Assembly (NCBI GenBank): GCA_963971575.1
Contig: OZ020611.1
Coordinates: 225,238,260-225,302,259, forward strand
From: Liopterus haemorrhoidalis
Taxonomy: Eukaryota; Arthropoda; Insecta; Coleoptera; Dytiscidae
DNA length: 64,000 nt
Direction of reading: 5' to 3'
Below the pieces are notes generated by a model. The model made no database searches. It was not told where the DNA came from and worked only from the letters and a program-made list of their open reading frames with translations. A program made the position numbers and the translations under genes. Shown here in pieces: positions 44,281 to 55,679 of the stretch. Position 1 is the stretch's first letter, and each line of letters begins with the position of its first letter.

Positions 44281-45600
44281 AGTTGGAATCATAATTAGGG
44301 GATAATAATAATGGGATTTATTATTCAATAGTCAAATAAGCACTTTAAATTCACTAGACTCAGTATTCTGCCGTTCGCAATCGACTATAGGGAAATAAAT
44401 TTATGATAGTAGCGCCAGTCAAATTTGGAACGTAGGTAGAGGGTACTTAATGTTATTGTTACATAGCTGTGAATGTGAAATTATAGGAATAAATATGTTT
44501 TACAATAAAGAATTATATATATAGTAATTTCCTGATACTAACTTGAGAATAACATTACCATAGCAGATGGCAGCACCGGAGGTTTAAACATCTAGTGTGA
44601 AAGAAAACTGATCTTAAACATCGGTGAACTTTAAGTTCACTTGTGTTAAAGTTCTAGTGTGAAAATAGTATTACTAAATAGCTGTTAAATCCTGAAATGT
44701 GTAAATGAGTTAACTGATATGTTTAAATATTTTAACATTTTACCCATTTACTGATACAATTTAATGTAATCTAAACTAAAATGAAGTTACCTAAATTAAA
44801 ATATGAGTAAACTGTCCTTAACACCTTGTTAATTGTATTAAATTTGATGAATTAAGTCAAGTACTTTGACAGTAAAGCAGCATCCTAAAACATCTCAAAT
44901 TGCCTTAAATTGAATTTCATCACGTCTAAACATCATACATAACCTACACAATGTAATCATCAACTACCGTGCAGAATACAAATGACAAGACGTGATGCTC
45001 TTCTTCTTATTCTTGAGCCACGTTGCAATTTACTACACGATCATATTAAGACCAGATAAGTTAGACACCGGTAAATAAACATTACTGCATATTAATTCCT
45101 TTCGTGGATGATCCGCATAAAATAATAATCCGTATCCGTATCATTGCTAAAATTGAGGACAAAATACACTTTATGATAATACATTACAAGCCGGGTTCTC
45201 GCGAAGTTCAACATGACATCGATCCAGATCCGGATCACTCCGGTCACTGCTCACAATCGCCAGACCAATCGTATCCTTGAAACTTGAAACTATACAGTGA
45301 GCCGGCTCATTTCAATTTGGTGAACCGTCTCACTTCGGTCAGTGTACTGAGCCGGCTCAGGGAGCCGGTTCGTTCATGAACGACCCATCTCTAGTTGGTA
45401 ACATTCAACATTTTTATTCTTATTTCAAGAATAAGACACGATAAGCCTGCGCACAGCAATCAAAATGTCTGCCGTAATAAAGTTTGGTCAACAGATGTTT
45501 TTCAGTTGTGATCAGAGGGTTGTAAACAACAATAAAATGTTTTTAACGGTAATAAACGAAATTTTTTAAAAGGTTTTATGAATCAGAACCTGTCAAGTGA
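44281..45600. other. Unassigned stretch with solo element ends
   Basis: 44385-44510 is one arm of foldback family X (CTATAGGGAAATAAATTTAT, TGTTACATAGCTGTGAATGT). 45370-45395 (GTTCGTTCATGAACGACC, then CATCTCTAG) resembles a solo hAT right end and follows repeated GAGCCGGCTCA palindromes. No genes. Confidence 0.5.
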
Positions 45601-47113
45601 CAAACGTTAAACACAGGCCAACGCAAGTACGCAGGCGCAGCGACGAAATGTTATGTCCTATATAAAGGGTTTAATATTTTTTATTCTTGTGTACTATTCT
45701 TATTTCCTATTCCTTATTCTTGTTCCGTATATAAACCAACCATTAAAGAAAGGAGATTCCCCGGTTCCGTTACAAATAATAAGAAGTTCCGTGCTCATTT
45801 TAATCGGTGCGAATTGTAGGTGCGACAAAAATATGAAAAGAAATGGTTCAAATTTTTAGTTCAGATTACAAGATATTATTTATTATGAATTTTTGCCGTG
45901 GTCCTAGATGGTGTTAGGTGACATTTTGAGACAAATCCTGAATGAAATATTTTTGTGAAAATTTTGAAATTTTTGAAAACCCTATCTCGAAAACGGTAAA
46001 AGATAAAGACCTGCGGTTGGATTTTTTAGAATTCTCATTATTTTCTAACCTTGTAAGAAAATTGGGCCCTTCCGAGCCATGCCCATTTTTTATGTAAACC
46101 GTTTTGAAATAGGCGATTTTTACAAAAAATATGATATTCGCCTGACTGTATCTTAAAAACTATAATATATAGATACCTGTCGTTGGAATTTTTATAATCC
46201 TGATGTTCTGAAGGTCTTTTTTTTTTTTTTTTTTTTTTAATTATGGCCTTTGTTCTGAAGGTCTTAGACCAAATTAGACGAAAAAAAAATTTTTTTTTTT
46301 TCTTAATTTCAAAATTTTATCTTGAAAACGAGAAAATGCGGTTTACATTTTTGAAACCCTTGTGCCTTGTTTAGTCTAGAAAAACATATGACCTTAAACA
46401 TCTAATTTTTTTGAATTTATATGACTGGTTCAGCTAAATCTTTGAAAATCGAAAAAACCGTAAGGGATACCCCTTGCGATATTTTCGAATTTTGACCATT
46501 TTCAAAGGTTTTGTTTGACGATTCGTATTTATTGTAAAAGTTGGGTTATTAAGGGCTTAATTTTTTTCTAGACTAAACATTATACAAAGATTTGAAAACT
46601 TCAAACATCAGTTCTTTATATTTTATTGTGCTTAACTTAGAATTTTTTGAAATTTCAAAAGAGGGAGTTGCTTTAAAATGATTCCAAAGGTCCTTTAGAA
46701 CCTCAGGATTTGAAAAATTTTAACCGCAGGTCTCTATTTCATGTAGATTTTGAGATACGGTATTTCGAAAATGAAATATTTACAAATGTTCAAACCTAGA
46801 TAGATCAAAAAGGCGTTAATTAAGGAGAACCCTATTTTTTATCTAGGTAGAAAAAAGTCTGTTGATTTCAAAAATGTAAACTGCCAAAATAACTAGAATT
46901 GTCCTTACAAAAGTGAACAGCTTATAGAGGGATATGGATGGGTAACGGGTAATATCCGGGTAATTGTGTCAGGTAACCGGTTCCAAAAATTTTTCTTGTC
47001 TTAAATGTATTGGTATTTCTCGTACATGTGTTCAATTCTCTGAACCCAGCCGCTTGACCACAATTTCTACCGAACGGACAGACTCATGTGACGGAATAAG
47101 GATTTCTTGATTA
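45601..47113. other. Unassigned AT-rich stretch with distant inverted pair
   Basis: Two segments about 0.7 kb apart are inverted relatives: 45975-46040 (AAAACCCTATCTCGAAAACG, GACCTGCGGTTGG) and 46700-46775 (AACCGCAGGTCTCTA, TTGAGATACGGTATTTC). The middle contains repeated phrases such as CTCGAAAACG/CTTGAAAACG. This suggests an old foldback element. No coding sequence supported. Confidence 0.45.
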
Positions 47114-47210
47114 TACAGGCTGGGCCATAGGAACCTGACGATTTTTGATTGAATATTACACAATGATTTCTCAAGACAAATTTTTTTTATTAACATACAT
47201 TAATAGTAAA

Positions 47211-47341
47211 TTATATATCAGTCATGTGATGACCATTCTGCCCATAACATGTTTCAAGTCTGTTCATAAATTCTTGGTGAATGCGGTCCAGTAGAGCTTC
47301 GTCAATCGCCCGGACTTCTGCACGAATGGCATCCTTTAGTT
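47211..47341 (-). pseudogene. Mariner-like transposase, C-terminal end
   Basis: Minus-strand residues ELKDAIRAEVRAIDEALLDR then IHQEFMNRLETCYGQNGHHM form the tail of the transposase whose beginning is at 48504-48980. The two parts become contiguous when the hAT and one of its 8-bp duplications are ignored. Confidence 0.82.
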
Positions 47342-48496
47342 CAGGGGTACTCAACCTTTTCATACCTACCGCCCACTTTAGCATCTCTATTGGCAGAAAA
47401 ATTTTCATACCGCCCACCTGTTGTATAATAATAATAACTTACCAAATATTTTCGCAAAATTTAGCTGCAAAAATCTTTATAAAACAACTTACTGCATCAT
47501 CTCTTATTATTAAACACAACAAATATACATGCACCAAAACGTGGCAACGTTGGATGTCACAAAGTACCCTGTGTAACACAGTACCCACACTTCCCTTACC
47601 CGTAATTTTTGAGTATAGGTTTAATGAAAACTTGTAGTTAAATTTATCTTTTTATTTATACTTTGCATACATAGAAGTATGAAGTCTATTGAAATTACAT
47701 TTAGTTAATTAAATTATTAATGAGATCCTTGAGGCTGATGCTGCGAAACTAAATATTGGTTATCTGGTTCAATTTTTGTAAGGAACAAACGAAGGTCTCC
47801 TCTGTCGGAAATATTCAGACGGTTTCCTTCTTTGGTCATAATATGATTAACAGCACTAAAGCCTGATTCTACAAGATATGAGGTAGGGAAAGGTATCAAT
47901 AAATTGAATATAATTTTCCACATATTTGGATATAAGACAGGCATTTTTTTATTTTGCCATAGGTTATCATATCACCACTATCGAAATTATGTTTACTTTC
48001 TTCATCATATTTAATGTCTAACAGTTCCAACTTGGCAAGTTGTATCAGCCTCCTCAATATTTGCGGTAAAAGGATTTTTCATCCACTCATACACCTTCAA
48101 GTTCAAAATATCTTCAAATCGTTTTTCCATATCCAATTGTACTTAAATGTTTTCCTACAAGATGTTGTCTGTGCACCACACAATGAATACATAAAACATT
48201 TGGCACTTCTTCCTTTAAATAAGCAACAAATCCACGATAGCTTAAATTGTATATTTCGAGAAATTTAACTATAAACAGTAAAGAATTGTATGAAAACTTA
48301 ATGAAAATGGTTTTCAATAATGCTATGAATTTTTTTTTAAATAATACATTAAAAAAAATCCATTTTAATGTTTTTAAAACATCAATTAAATTTTAAAAAA
48401 ACGGAAAGTAGCCAGCATTGGACAAAACCCCTACCGCCCACCAAAAAATTCCTACCGCCCACTAGTGGGCGGTAGGGACCAGGTTGAGTACCACTG
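47342..48496 (-). mobile_element. Non-autonomous hAT inside the mariner
   Basis: The ends CAGGGGTACTCAACCTTTTC and the complement of CAGTGGTACTCAACCTGGTC are flanked by an exact 8-bp duplication CTTTAGTT (47334-47341, 48497-48504). Both ends carry CCTACCGCCCAC, repeated two to three times at the right. Two short pieces of transposase remain on the minus strand (47717-47944 and about 48114-48260). Confidence 0.93.
47717..47944 (-). pseudogene. hAT transposase C-terminal dimerisation fragment
   Basis: The residues LIPFPTSYLVESGFSAVNHI and RGDLRLFLTKIEPDNQYLVS are the C-terminal signature of ZBED5/FAM200-like hAT transposases. A second piece of the same protein, RGFVAYLKEEVPNVLCIHCV followed by VHRQHLVGKHLS, lies at about 48120-48240. 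Sequence between them is deleted, so the element is non-autonomous. Confidence 0.85.
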
Positions 48497-48503
48497 CTTT
48501 AGT

Positions 48504-48980
48504 TCATCCAATGTTCTGGGTTTGTTCTCGTAAACACGAGCCTTCAGATAACCCCAGAGGAAGAAATCGCATCTTGTCAAATCTGGTGACCTCGGAGCCA
48601 GATTTCAGCTCCTGGACTAAATTCAACTTGTATGGATGAAACTTCAGATCTTGTTTAACAATACGACGGACTGTGAAACGTTTTACTCTTAAGGTTTGAG
48701 CGTGTTTTCGTGCAGAACGCCTTAGGCTTCTTTGGAAATCCTCCCTCACCCTCTCCACATTTTCGGGGGTCCGTACTGTACGAGCGGGTCCAGGCGGTTT
48801 TTTATTCATGATGTTCCCGCTTGTTCGAAAGTCGTTGACCCATTTGAGAATTGTGTTTCGGCTTGGGATGCTTCCACGGCGCCCAACATTAAACTCAATT
48901 CGAAACGCTCTTTGCGCCGCTATTACTGATTCACCGTTTTTGACAAACTCGTCATACACAAACACACGATCACACCCCAT
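48504..48980 (-). pseudogene. Mariner-like transposase, N-terminal part
   Basis: The frame starts MGCDRVFVYDEFVKNGESVI with a helix-turn-helix (AAQRAFRIEFNVGRRGSIPS, RNTILKWVNDFRTSG), followed by KKPPGPARTVRTPENVERVR and HPYKLNLVQELK. An internal deletion then removes the first catalytic region. The frame slides into what should read DFFLWGYLKARVYENKPRTL, visible in another frame at about 48495-48590. The final part continues beyond the hAT insertion. Confidence 0.85.
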
Positions 48981-49111
48981 TTAGCCATGATGTACACTAA
49001 ACTGCACGAACTGACGGTTGGAATGGAACCTACCGCTTGCTTCTACCCCCACCCCTACCTGCAGAGTACTACCCGTTTCAAAAACGTCAGGTTCCCATGG
49101 CCCACCTTATA

Positions 49112-49652
49112 CCTACGAAAACTTAAACATAAAATGGGAATATGCATTTTTTTATTAATTTCAACATCAATTATAATAAAATATAACTTATATATATATG
49201 CTATAATCCGTCTCAATTTGTTATACGAAACTAGATCTGATTACTTTGGTGACTGTGTGGTGTAAACAGACTTTGACGTATCTGTGTAATCTAATACTAT
49301 GATAATATTATAAATGTATTGTCAATATACAACATAAAAAATGAACTTTCCCTGTTAGTTAAGTATTACAAAATGAGACAGATAATATTCACTTTTGTAA
49401 AAACAAACTAAGAGGAAATTTTGATTTCAATAGTTTGCACCTTTAAAATTGTATGGTATTAAAACATCATTAAAAATATCACTTTCTTAAAATATCGATC
49501 CGTTTGACGTATGTCATAATGAAAAATGATATCTTAATTATAATGATCATAAACAATAAATGTAAAGTCGGTTTTACAGCGTAAGTACTATTTTTAATTG
49601 ACATTTGATTGTCGGTAAAACACTATAAAAGTAACGAAAATAACCAGATCTA
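49112..49652. other. Unassigned AT-rich stretch
   Basis: No genes or repeat ends recognised. Confidence 0.4.
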
Positions 49653-50466
49653 TGGTCTATTTCAAAGTAGAAAAATGTGTGTAAGAAGATTGGAGCTTTT
49701 TGTCCTTGCTTCGGATTGGTTTAGATTGTCATCCCTATTACACTATTAAAATATTGTTTTTAGTCCAAGTTGACAGATGTTCAGTGTCGTACATTGGAAA
49801 TATATATTATTTATATTACTTAACTTTTTTCATATATTTTGTTATTATTTATACATTTAGACTTTTATTTATATTCTTGGCGTAGATTTTCTGGAGAACA
49901 TTCTCCATGTAATTTGTTTTTACGCACTTATATATTTTTTAGGTTATCTGACATATAAATATTTTTTGACACTTGACAATTAAGAGATCAAGAGAGAGGA
50001 CTAATGTGAGGCCAAAAGACAGCCCAGCTGATTGTGCCCAAAGAAGAAGTTATTGATATATTTTTTAGACCTTCATATATACATATATTTTTAATTTTTA
50101 TCTACAATAATTATTTAAATAAGAAACTTTAGCTCTGAAGATATATTGTTTGTTTTATTGCTTTATTTAAACTCTTTTAGCAAATCTTTCTTGGTATATA
50201 TAGTATATCATTTTTAAAAATTTTCAAATTTCCCATTAAACTGAACTTATGTCGTATAAATAAGTGCATTTAACATCTGTCTTGTTTATTTCAATGTCAT
50301 ATTAACCATTTTCATATTAAAAAAAAAAAATCAGTTGCTAACCCAGTTACTACGCCCATGCCCTAGTTGTAACTTATTTTAAATTTCCCGCTATACTGTA
50401 TTTGTCCAGTGTAAATGGTACTCGGTTCGCAGCGCTATCTACTTTTTTCTACTTTGAAATAGACCA
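49653..50466. mobile_element. MITE with TA duplication
   Basis: Perfect inverted ends TGGTCTATTTCAAAGTAGAA and its complement lie between TA dinucleotides (49651-49652, 50467-50468). The 814-bp interior is AT-rich and noncoding. TA duplications fit a Tc1/mariner-mobilised MITE. Confidence 0.8.
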
Positions 50467-50468
50467 TA

Positions 50469-51540
50469 GTTTGTCCTGACAAAAGTGAACAGCATATATA
50501 TTGTGGACTAAACAGGACGAGCCGAGTGAAGCTCGTCTTGTTTATGTTTCAAAGAATAAATGAATAAATAAAATACGTACCTTAAATTATTTTCCAGAAT
50601 TATTTTAAATTTATTAAATTTGCATTTCATTTGAGCTAAGGAGGGGCATGTGCCCCCAGTGCCCTCCCCGAAATATGTCACTGATTCAAATAACAACGTC
50701 AACGCAATTTGTTTAAACCTGAAAAGAAAGAACAATTCTGTCGCAGTCTGTACAGAACAGCATGCTCCTTGAGCTGCAATTTAGTGCTTTTACGCCGATT
50801 ACCAAGCCGATGACATCATAGACAAGCAGCAGTTTGTTACAGCGCGCAGTGTATAGGCCACCAGCATAACGTGTGAATGATGCCATCCAACTGCGCTGAG
50901 TTATAGACAAGGGGATACCGTAACGCCATCAGCTACTCTAGATAAATGGGTTTAATGCAACTGAAAGATGTTAATGGCTGGTGTAATTGAAAAAGAAAAG
51001 GTTTTAAGCGATGAAGGAATATTGTATGAGGAAAATGGCGCATGAGTTTAGTGTTTTGATTTTTGATTAATTATAGAGATAAACCGTGCGAGAGAAGTGC
51101 TTTACATTGTAGCTCTTGTTTTTATTCAAATTTTAAGAACCGTGTTAAAAGGGAAACATCCCTTAAGTTCAGAATAGGGGTTGTAAAACTTTGTATTTAT
51201 AAGAGTCCTGGAAAAATGAAACAAATCAGTTAGTAGCAGTCAGTGACGTAGCCAGAAATTTCCCTTTGGGTCACTATTATTCGGAAGACTAAGGCAGTAG
51301 CGTAGATACATTTTTGAAGCTCTTAGATGGAATATTCCCGTAAACCCCCTCTTTTTAAGTTGTGTAGGTATTGAGTCTGTTCAAATTTTTGAAAAGTCTT
51401 TTTATATTATTTATTTGTGTTTGTCAGTGCAAGATTTCATGTAAATTGTCTGCGTTAGGCGCAAATAGCCTTTGTTGCTGTGCGCCAAAAATTTTAACTA
51501 ACTAACTAACATTTATCTGTCTGTCTGTCTGCTGGACCTA
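50469..51540. other. Unassigned stretch with hAT-like edges
   Basis: GAGGGGCATGTGCCCCCAGT at 50641 and CAGTGACGTAGCCAGAAATT at 51240 resemble termini of hAT elements, but no matched pairs or duplications were found. A TAAC tandem and a GTCT run lie just before repeat B copy 4. Confidence 0.4.
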
Positions 51541-52460
51541 TTTTTAGGGTTTTGTAGGTATGAGCAAAAACCCTTATACTTTGTTTATATTTTGTTATCT
51601 GTCTGTCTGTCTGTCTATCCGGTAAAAATTGTAGCTAAACGGCTAAACCTAGAGAGTTGAAATTTGGCATGCTTATACAACTTTTTGACCCGCACATAGG
51701 AAAAATACTAAAACTTCTAAAAAACATATCCCCCTAGAAAAAATATAAACAAATATCTCCTCAAAAAAAAAATATTTTTTTAATACTAGTATCATATGAA
51801 AGCCATATCATTTTTGGAAAATAACTTATTTTGACGCGATTTTTCCCAAAAATGTCAGATGGTTTAAACTAAAAATCTGAAAAAAATCTAAGTAATGTAC
51901 ATTTGTGTGAACAGGAATAGTACAACAGGAATTTTTGATCAGATTGTGTTTTCGGAAAATAACGCATTTTTTGTGTTTTTTGCTTGACCATCTAAAATAT
52001 TTAATAACTTATGTAACAAAGTAAACCAGCAAGCTTTCATGGTGTAATAGTTAACGCTCTCGCGTTCTAATTTGCAAACTCTTGTTCCGGTCTCGAGACA
52101 ATATTATTTTTTGTTTTTTTTACATTTTTATTTTGTTTAAATTATTTTTTCAAATTCTAGTTATATTTGGGTAAATGTTGAATTTAATTTTTAAAAGCGT
52201 AAATTTAATAACCAGTGGAAATTGTTGAAATTGAATACACGAAATCAGAGGGGCGGAGTTATGACTTAAAACAACCAATGGACGCAATTTTCAAAATTTT
52301 AATAAACTTTGCTATATAAAAAAAATACTGCACATATTTAGAAATCTAAATAATGATATTAGGCATTCGAATTAAAATTAACAAAAAAAAAAAATGTTAA
52401 CATAAAATTTGTTTTGGCGAAAGCCTGAAATGTGTGAAAATTCACACTTCACATCAATTG
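51541..52460 (+). repeat. Repeat B, copy 4
   Basis: It runs from TAGGGTTTTGTAGGTATGAG through a GTCT run (51598-51616), the family body (GCTAAACGGCTAAACCTAGA, GCACATAGGAAAAATAC), the tRNA-like block and ACGAAATCAGAGGGGCGGAG to the right-end motif at 52424-52460 (CCTGAAATGTGTGAAAATTC). It is slightly shortened relative to copy 5. Confidence 0.85.
52025..52095 (+). other. tRNA-like block inside repeat B copy 4
   Basis: CATGGTGTAATAGTTAACGC is an excellent A-box/D-arm sequence. GTTCCGGTCTCG takes the B-box position. It is at the same place in the repeat as the block at 29502-29577. Confidence 0.55.
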
Positions 52461-53066
52461 TTTCAATAATCATATTCAATAATCAATAATCATATCATCA
52501 GCAGTGGCGAAGAGCAGGGAGAAAGGTGCACAAGCCCAGGGTGCCCGCTGTTAGGAGCGCCAAAACGAGCGTTCAAATATACACATTATAAGTGGCACAG
52601 TCGGATAAATATGGAGATACCAAAAAAATTTCTACAAGATATTCGAAACATTTTTATCTATGATATATATTAAATTTTCTCATGAAATGTCGCTGAAATA
52701 GTGGCAGTCTTTGGAAAATATGCACAAAAGCAATTAAATATTAAATGTTATTTAGAGAAATAATTTTGGAAATAGCCTGTACAATTTGATATAAATCAAT
52801 TATTACTTCTAAGTTCCCGAGGGATAAAGACCTTGTCCTTCACCAAGAGCTTCCACGATGTCACCCCTAAGAAATGTCGATCTTAATTAGAAAAAATTAG
52901 CATTTAAAAATGGATAAAATGCAAGGATATCTTTTGTGATAGCAAATTACGAGATGGATTTTTTGTTAAAGGAAGATATTCATAAATATTAAATTAGTAA
53001 AATTTGTTAAATATTAACAACGATTTTTGAAAACAATTTAAGTGGTTGTACTTAAAATTTAAACTG
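52461..53066. other. Unassigned stretch with hAT-like edge
   Basis: CAGTGGCGAAGAGCAGGGAG at 52505 followed by GGTGCCCGCTGTTAGGAGC looks like a ZMYM-type hAT terminus. No coding sequence. Confidence 0.4.
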
Positions 53067-53069
53067 TAA

Positions 53070-53282
53070 AGCTGCATTCACACCTCTGTAAATCAACACG
53101 TTGTACGCTATGGATAATTTTTAAACGAGGTCATTTGGTATGATCGGACATGCTCGTGCTTTGTCGTTGCTCTACTACTGTTGAGCGATATAGTACGAGA
53201 TTGTCCGATCATACCAATTGCACTCGTTTAAAAACTATCCATAACGCACAGAGTGTTAATTTACTGAGCTCTGAATGCAGCT
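53070..53282. mobile_element. MITE with TAA duplication
   Basis: The ends AGCTGCATTCACACCTCTGT and TGAGCTCTGAATGCAGCT are inverted. The arms run about 85 bp (GGTATGATCGGA meets TCCGATCATACC). TAA flanks both sides (53067-53069, 53283-53285). Noncoding, 213 bp, consistent with PIF/Harbinger MITEs. Confidence 0.85.
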
Positions 53283-53285
53283 TAA

Positions 53286-53739
53286 GATGAATGCTTATAT
53301 TTTACACTGAATTTGAAAAGTTGCTATACAGAGCATCTAACAGATATTTGACACAAATTCGTTCAGCATTAGGATGAAAAGTATACTATTAAAGTTAAAA
53401 TAGTCAGCTTTGGTAGTGAACCTAGTTGGTGCTTCTCTATAGAGGTATTCCATAACCCCCTGTCTAAAGAGGGGTTCGGGGGTCCGGGGTCCTACTTTGG
53501 AAGAAATTTAAAAAAAAATGTTTTTAATTAATAGCGTCTGTAAAATATTTTTTCTGCGCGATCGTATTTTTCAATGGCTGCCTACAGGGATGACGCTAGA
53601 TTTTAAAATTTAGAGGTGCCAGCGGGCAACAGGAAATATTTAGTACAATATTTTTAGAAAATATGATAATTTTGAAAGCGGGCCTTTTGGCCCACTTCCA
53701 TCTTTCTCAATTCGAAACGAAACGGCTCCATAAATATAT
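53286..53739. other. Unassigned stretch
   Basis: No genes. A GC-richer patch at 53455-53500 (GAGGGGTTCGGGGGTCCGGG) may be a hAT end fragment. Confidence 0.4.
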
Positions 53740-53755
53740 TACGTTTAGTAAATAA

Positions 53756-55016
53756 TATATAAATTCTTTATTTACCCTAGGCCTTTCGGCGTTTAGGGTT
53801 TTAACCAATACATTTAAAAAAAACATAATAATAATAAAATAAAATAAAATAATAATATTATAGTACATTTTTTACATTTTATGACTTCTTTCTTCTTCTT
53901 CTTCTACATTCTTCCTCCGGTGTTCCTCTCTTTCTTCCTATTCTCTTTTCAGCTTCCGTCTCCGGTCTCCTTCCTTCTTGACTCCAGTTGTTCTTCCGCT
54001 CTTTCTTCGCTTCTCTTCCCTCTTTTCTTTCCTCTTCCTTTATCTCTCTCTTCCTTCCTGTTCTCAGTTCTGTCTTACCTCACCGCATTCCTTCCTTCTT
54101 TCCTCGAGTACTCTCACCCACCTTTCTCCTTTTCCTTCTTCACTCAACAGCTCCTTTATATCTACCTCCCATTTTGTCAGCTTTCCACATCTTCTTGTTA
54201 GGTGTTCCAAGGATTCTTCCTCCTCCCTACACATTCTGCATAGCCTATCCTCTGTTTTTGCCCAATACCTATTACTCCGTTCTTCATTTCCGCATCTTAA
54301 TCTGGCAATCCTTCTAACTCTGCCCCCTGCCTTTCCTCTCCTTCCTTTCAAATATTTAGGTATTCCTACCGTCCTTATCTCTCTATACCTTTTCACATTC
54401 CTGGAATTTTCTATTCTTACTGTTCTTTCCTGCTCCTGTACCTCCTTGTCTCTCCTCCTCAATTCTTCTACTATGTTTCTTCCTCCATTTCTCTTTCGCT
54501 CAGCTTTCCTTATGTCCATCCCACATCTCCAATAGTACTCTTTCCTTGTTTCTCACTATCTCATATACTCTTCACTATCCCGTCAAACAATTTCATCCTC
54601 CACCTGATATCGTCGTCAAACCTCCTCTCTCCTATGCTCCATAGCTTCCCCATAACCATTGTTGCCTTCTTCACCCTCTCTCTAACATGCTGCTCTGCTC
54701 TGTTGTTCCTCGTTAGAACATATCCGAGGTACTTCAGACTTTTTACCTCTTCAATTTCTGTCCCTGACCAGTCCCATCTTATATTCTTTCTCTTTCCTCC
54801 CCCCTTTCCAAACACCATCACCTTCGTTTTATCTCTATTTACCTCCAGTTTTTTTCTTCTGAAGTACTTGTCCGCTCTGCCCATCATCCTCTTTAGTCCC
54901 TGCTCATTCTCTGCCATCAGAGTCAGATCATCTGCGTATCCCATTGTCCAATACTTCTTCCTTCCCACCACCACTCCTCCGTCTTGCCCCTTCCTCATTG
55001 TATCTTCCAGGTCCGC
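53756..55016 (-). mobile_element. 5'-truncated LINE with 16-bp duplication
   Basis: TACGTTTAGTAAATAA occurs exactly on both sides (53740-53755, 55017-55032). Between the copies, the minus strand carries a reverse-transcriptase end and a downstream cysteine-histidine domain. The 5' end is cut inside the reverse transcriptase. The plus strand of the coding part is strikingly pyrimidine-rich, unlike everything around it. Confidence 0.92.
54064..55016 (-). pseudogene. LINE reverse transcriptase C-terminal part and zinc-knuckle tail
   Basis: The minus strand reads MGYADDLTLMAENEQGLKRM (catalytic box), RKKLEVNRDKTKVMVFGKG and EVKSLKYLGYVLTRNNRAEQ, then changes frame near 54540. It continues with RKAERKRNGG, GRVRRIARLRCGNEERSNRY and LCRMCREEEESLEHLTRRCG, the C-x2-C...H...C zinc-knuckle of insect LINEs. 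The long, low-complexity plus-strand frames over this region are the antisense of this lysine/arginine/glutamate-rich protein. Confidence 0.88.
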
Positions 55017-55061
55017 TACGTTTAGTAAATAAATATTCATTAATATGGTCAATATATTATT

Positions 55062-55513
55062 ACCGACCGCCACATATAAGGGAGTTATTGTGATCATACC
55101 GATTTTGACATTTCGATATTTCTATGGATCTCCACGAATTAAGGTCTCTACATAACGTGTTGACTATTTTTAACTTTCTGTCTGTCGGTCTGTCTGTCGG
55201 TGCGTGTATACTTGCAGAGCAAATTTGGCTGAAAGGATTTTTATGAAACTTCATATTTAAGCTTTTGACATGAATAGCATGAGCTGATTAACTTTTGGTA
55301 AAAATCGGTTAACTAGAAATGGGAGTATACTCGTGTCGTTTTAAGATTTTTGCGAATATTTCACAACAGAAAAATATTTAGAAAAAATTTATTTAACAAA
55401 AGTTGCTATAAAAGCAATAACTAACAACTTTTACTTAAGACTTTTTTGATAAAACGGCATAAATTAAACAAGTACTTTGTGATGGCGGTCGGTCCTGTGG
55501 TGACCACAGCTGA
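55062..55513 (+). repeat. Repeat A, copy 4 (internally deleted)
   Basis: It starts ACCGACCGCCACATATAAGG 29 bp after the LINE's duplication, has a short GTCT/GTCG run (55178-55202), lacks about 100 bp of the middle and ends GGCGGTCGGTCCTGTGGTGA then CCACAGCTGA at 55513. Confidence 0.85.
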
Positions 55514-55679
55514 TTTATTTTTACTGCTCCAGCTTGTTGTCGCATGCATTACAGTGTCTAAAATAGTATTTTTAAGCACTTGCGCATAAAGAGTTGCCAT
55601 AGTAACAAACTGTTAATGCAAAAAATTATCAAATGTACAATTTCATGATTAGATGAGTTACGTCCGTAAGTTAGTAATT

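Larger units (their letters stand above)
47114..49111 (-). mobile_element. Mariner-like transposon split by a hAT
   Basis: The ends CAGGCTGGGCCATAGGAACC (left) and GTTCCCATGGCCCACCTTA (right) are inverted complements over about 27 bp, with TA at each side. The transposase is on the minus strand, 48504-48980 and 47211-47341, interrupted by the hAT at 47342-48496. The catalytic middle is deleted. TA duplications and the protein motifs place it in the mariner/IS630 group. Confidence 0.85.

Noticed and set aside
53881..54535. Long overlapping plus-strand open frames rich in Phe, Leu, Ser and Pro
   Set aside because: They are antisense to the LINE reverse transcriptase and zinc-knuckle on the minus strand, which carry recognisable motifs. 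The low complexity follows from the pyrimidine bias.
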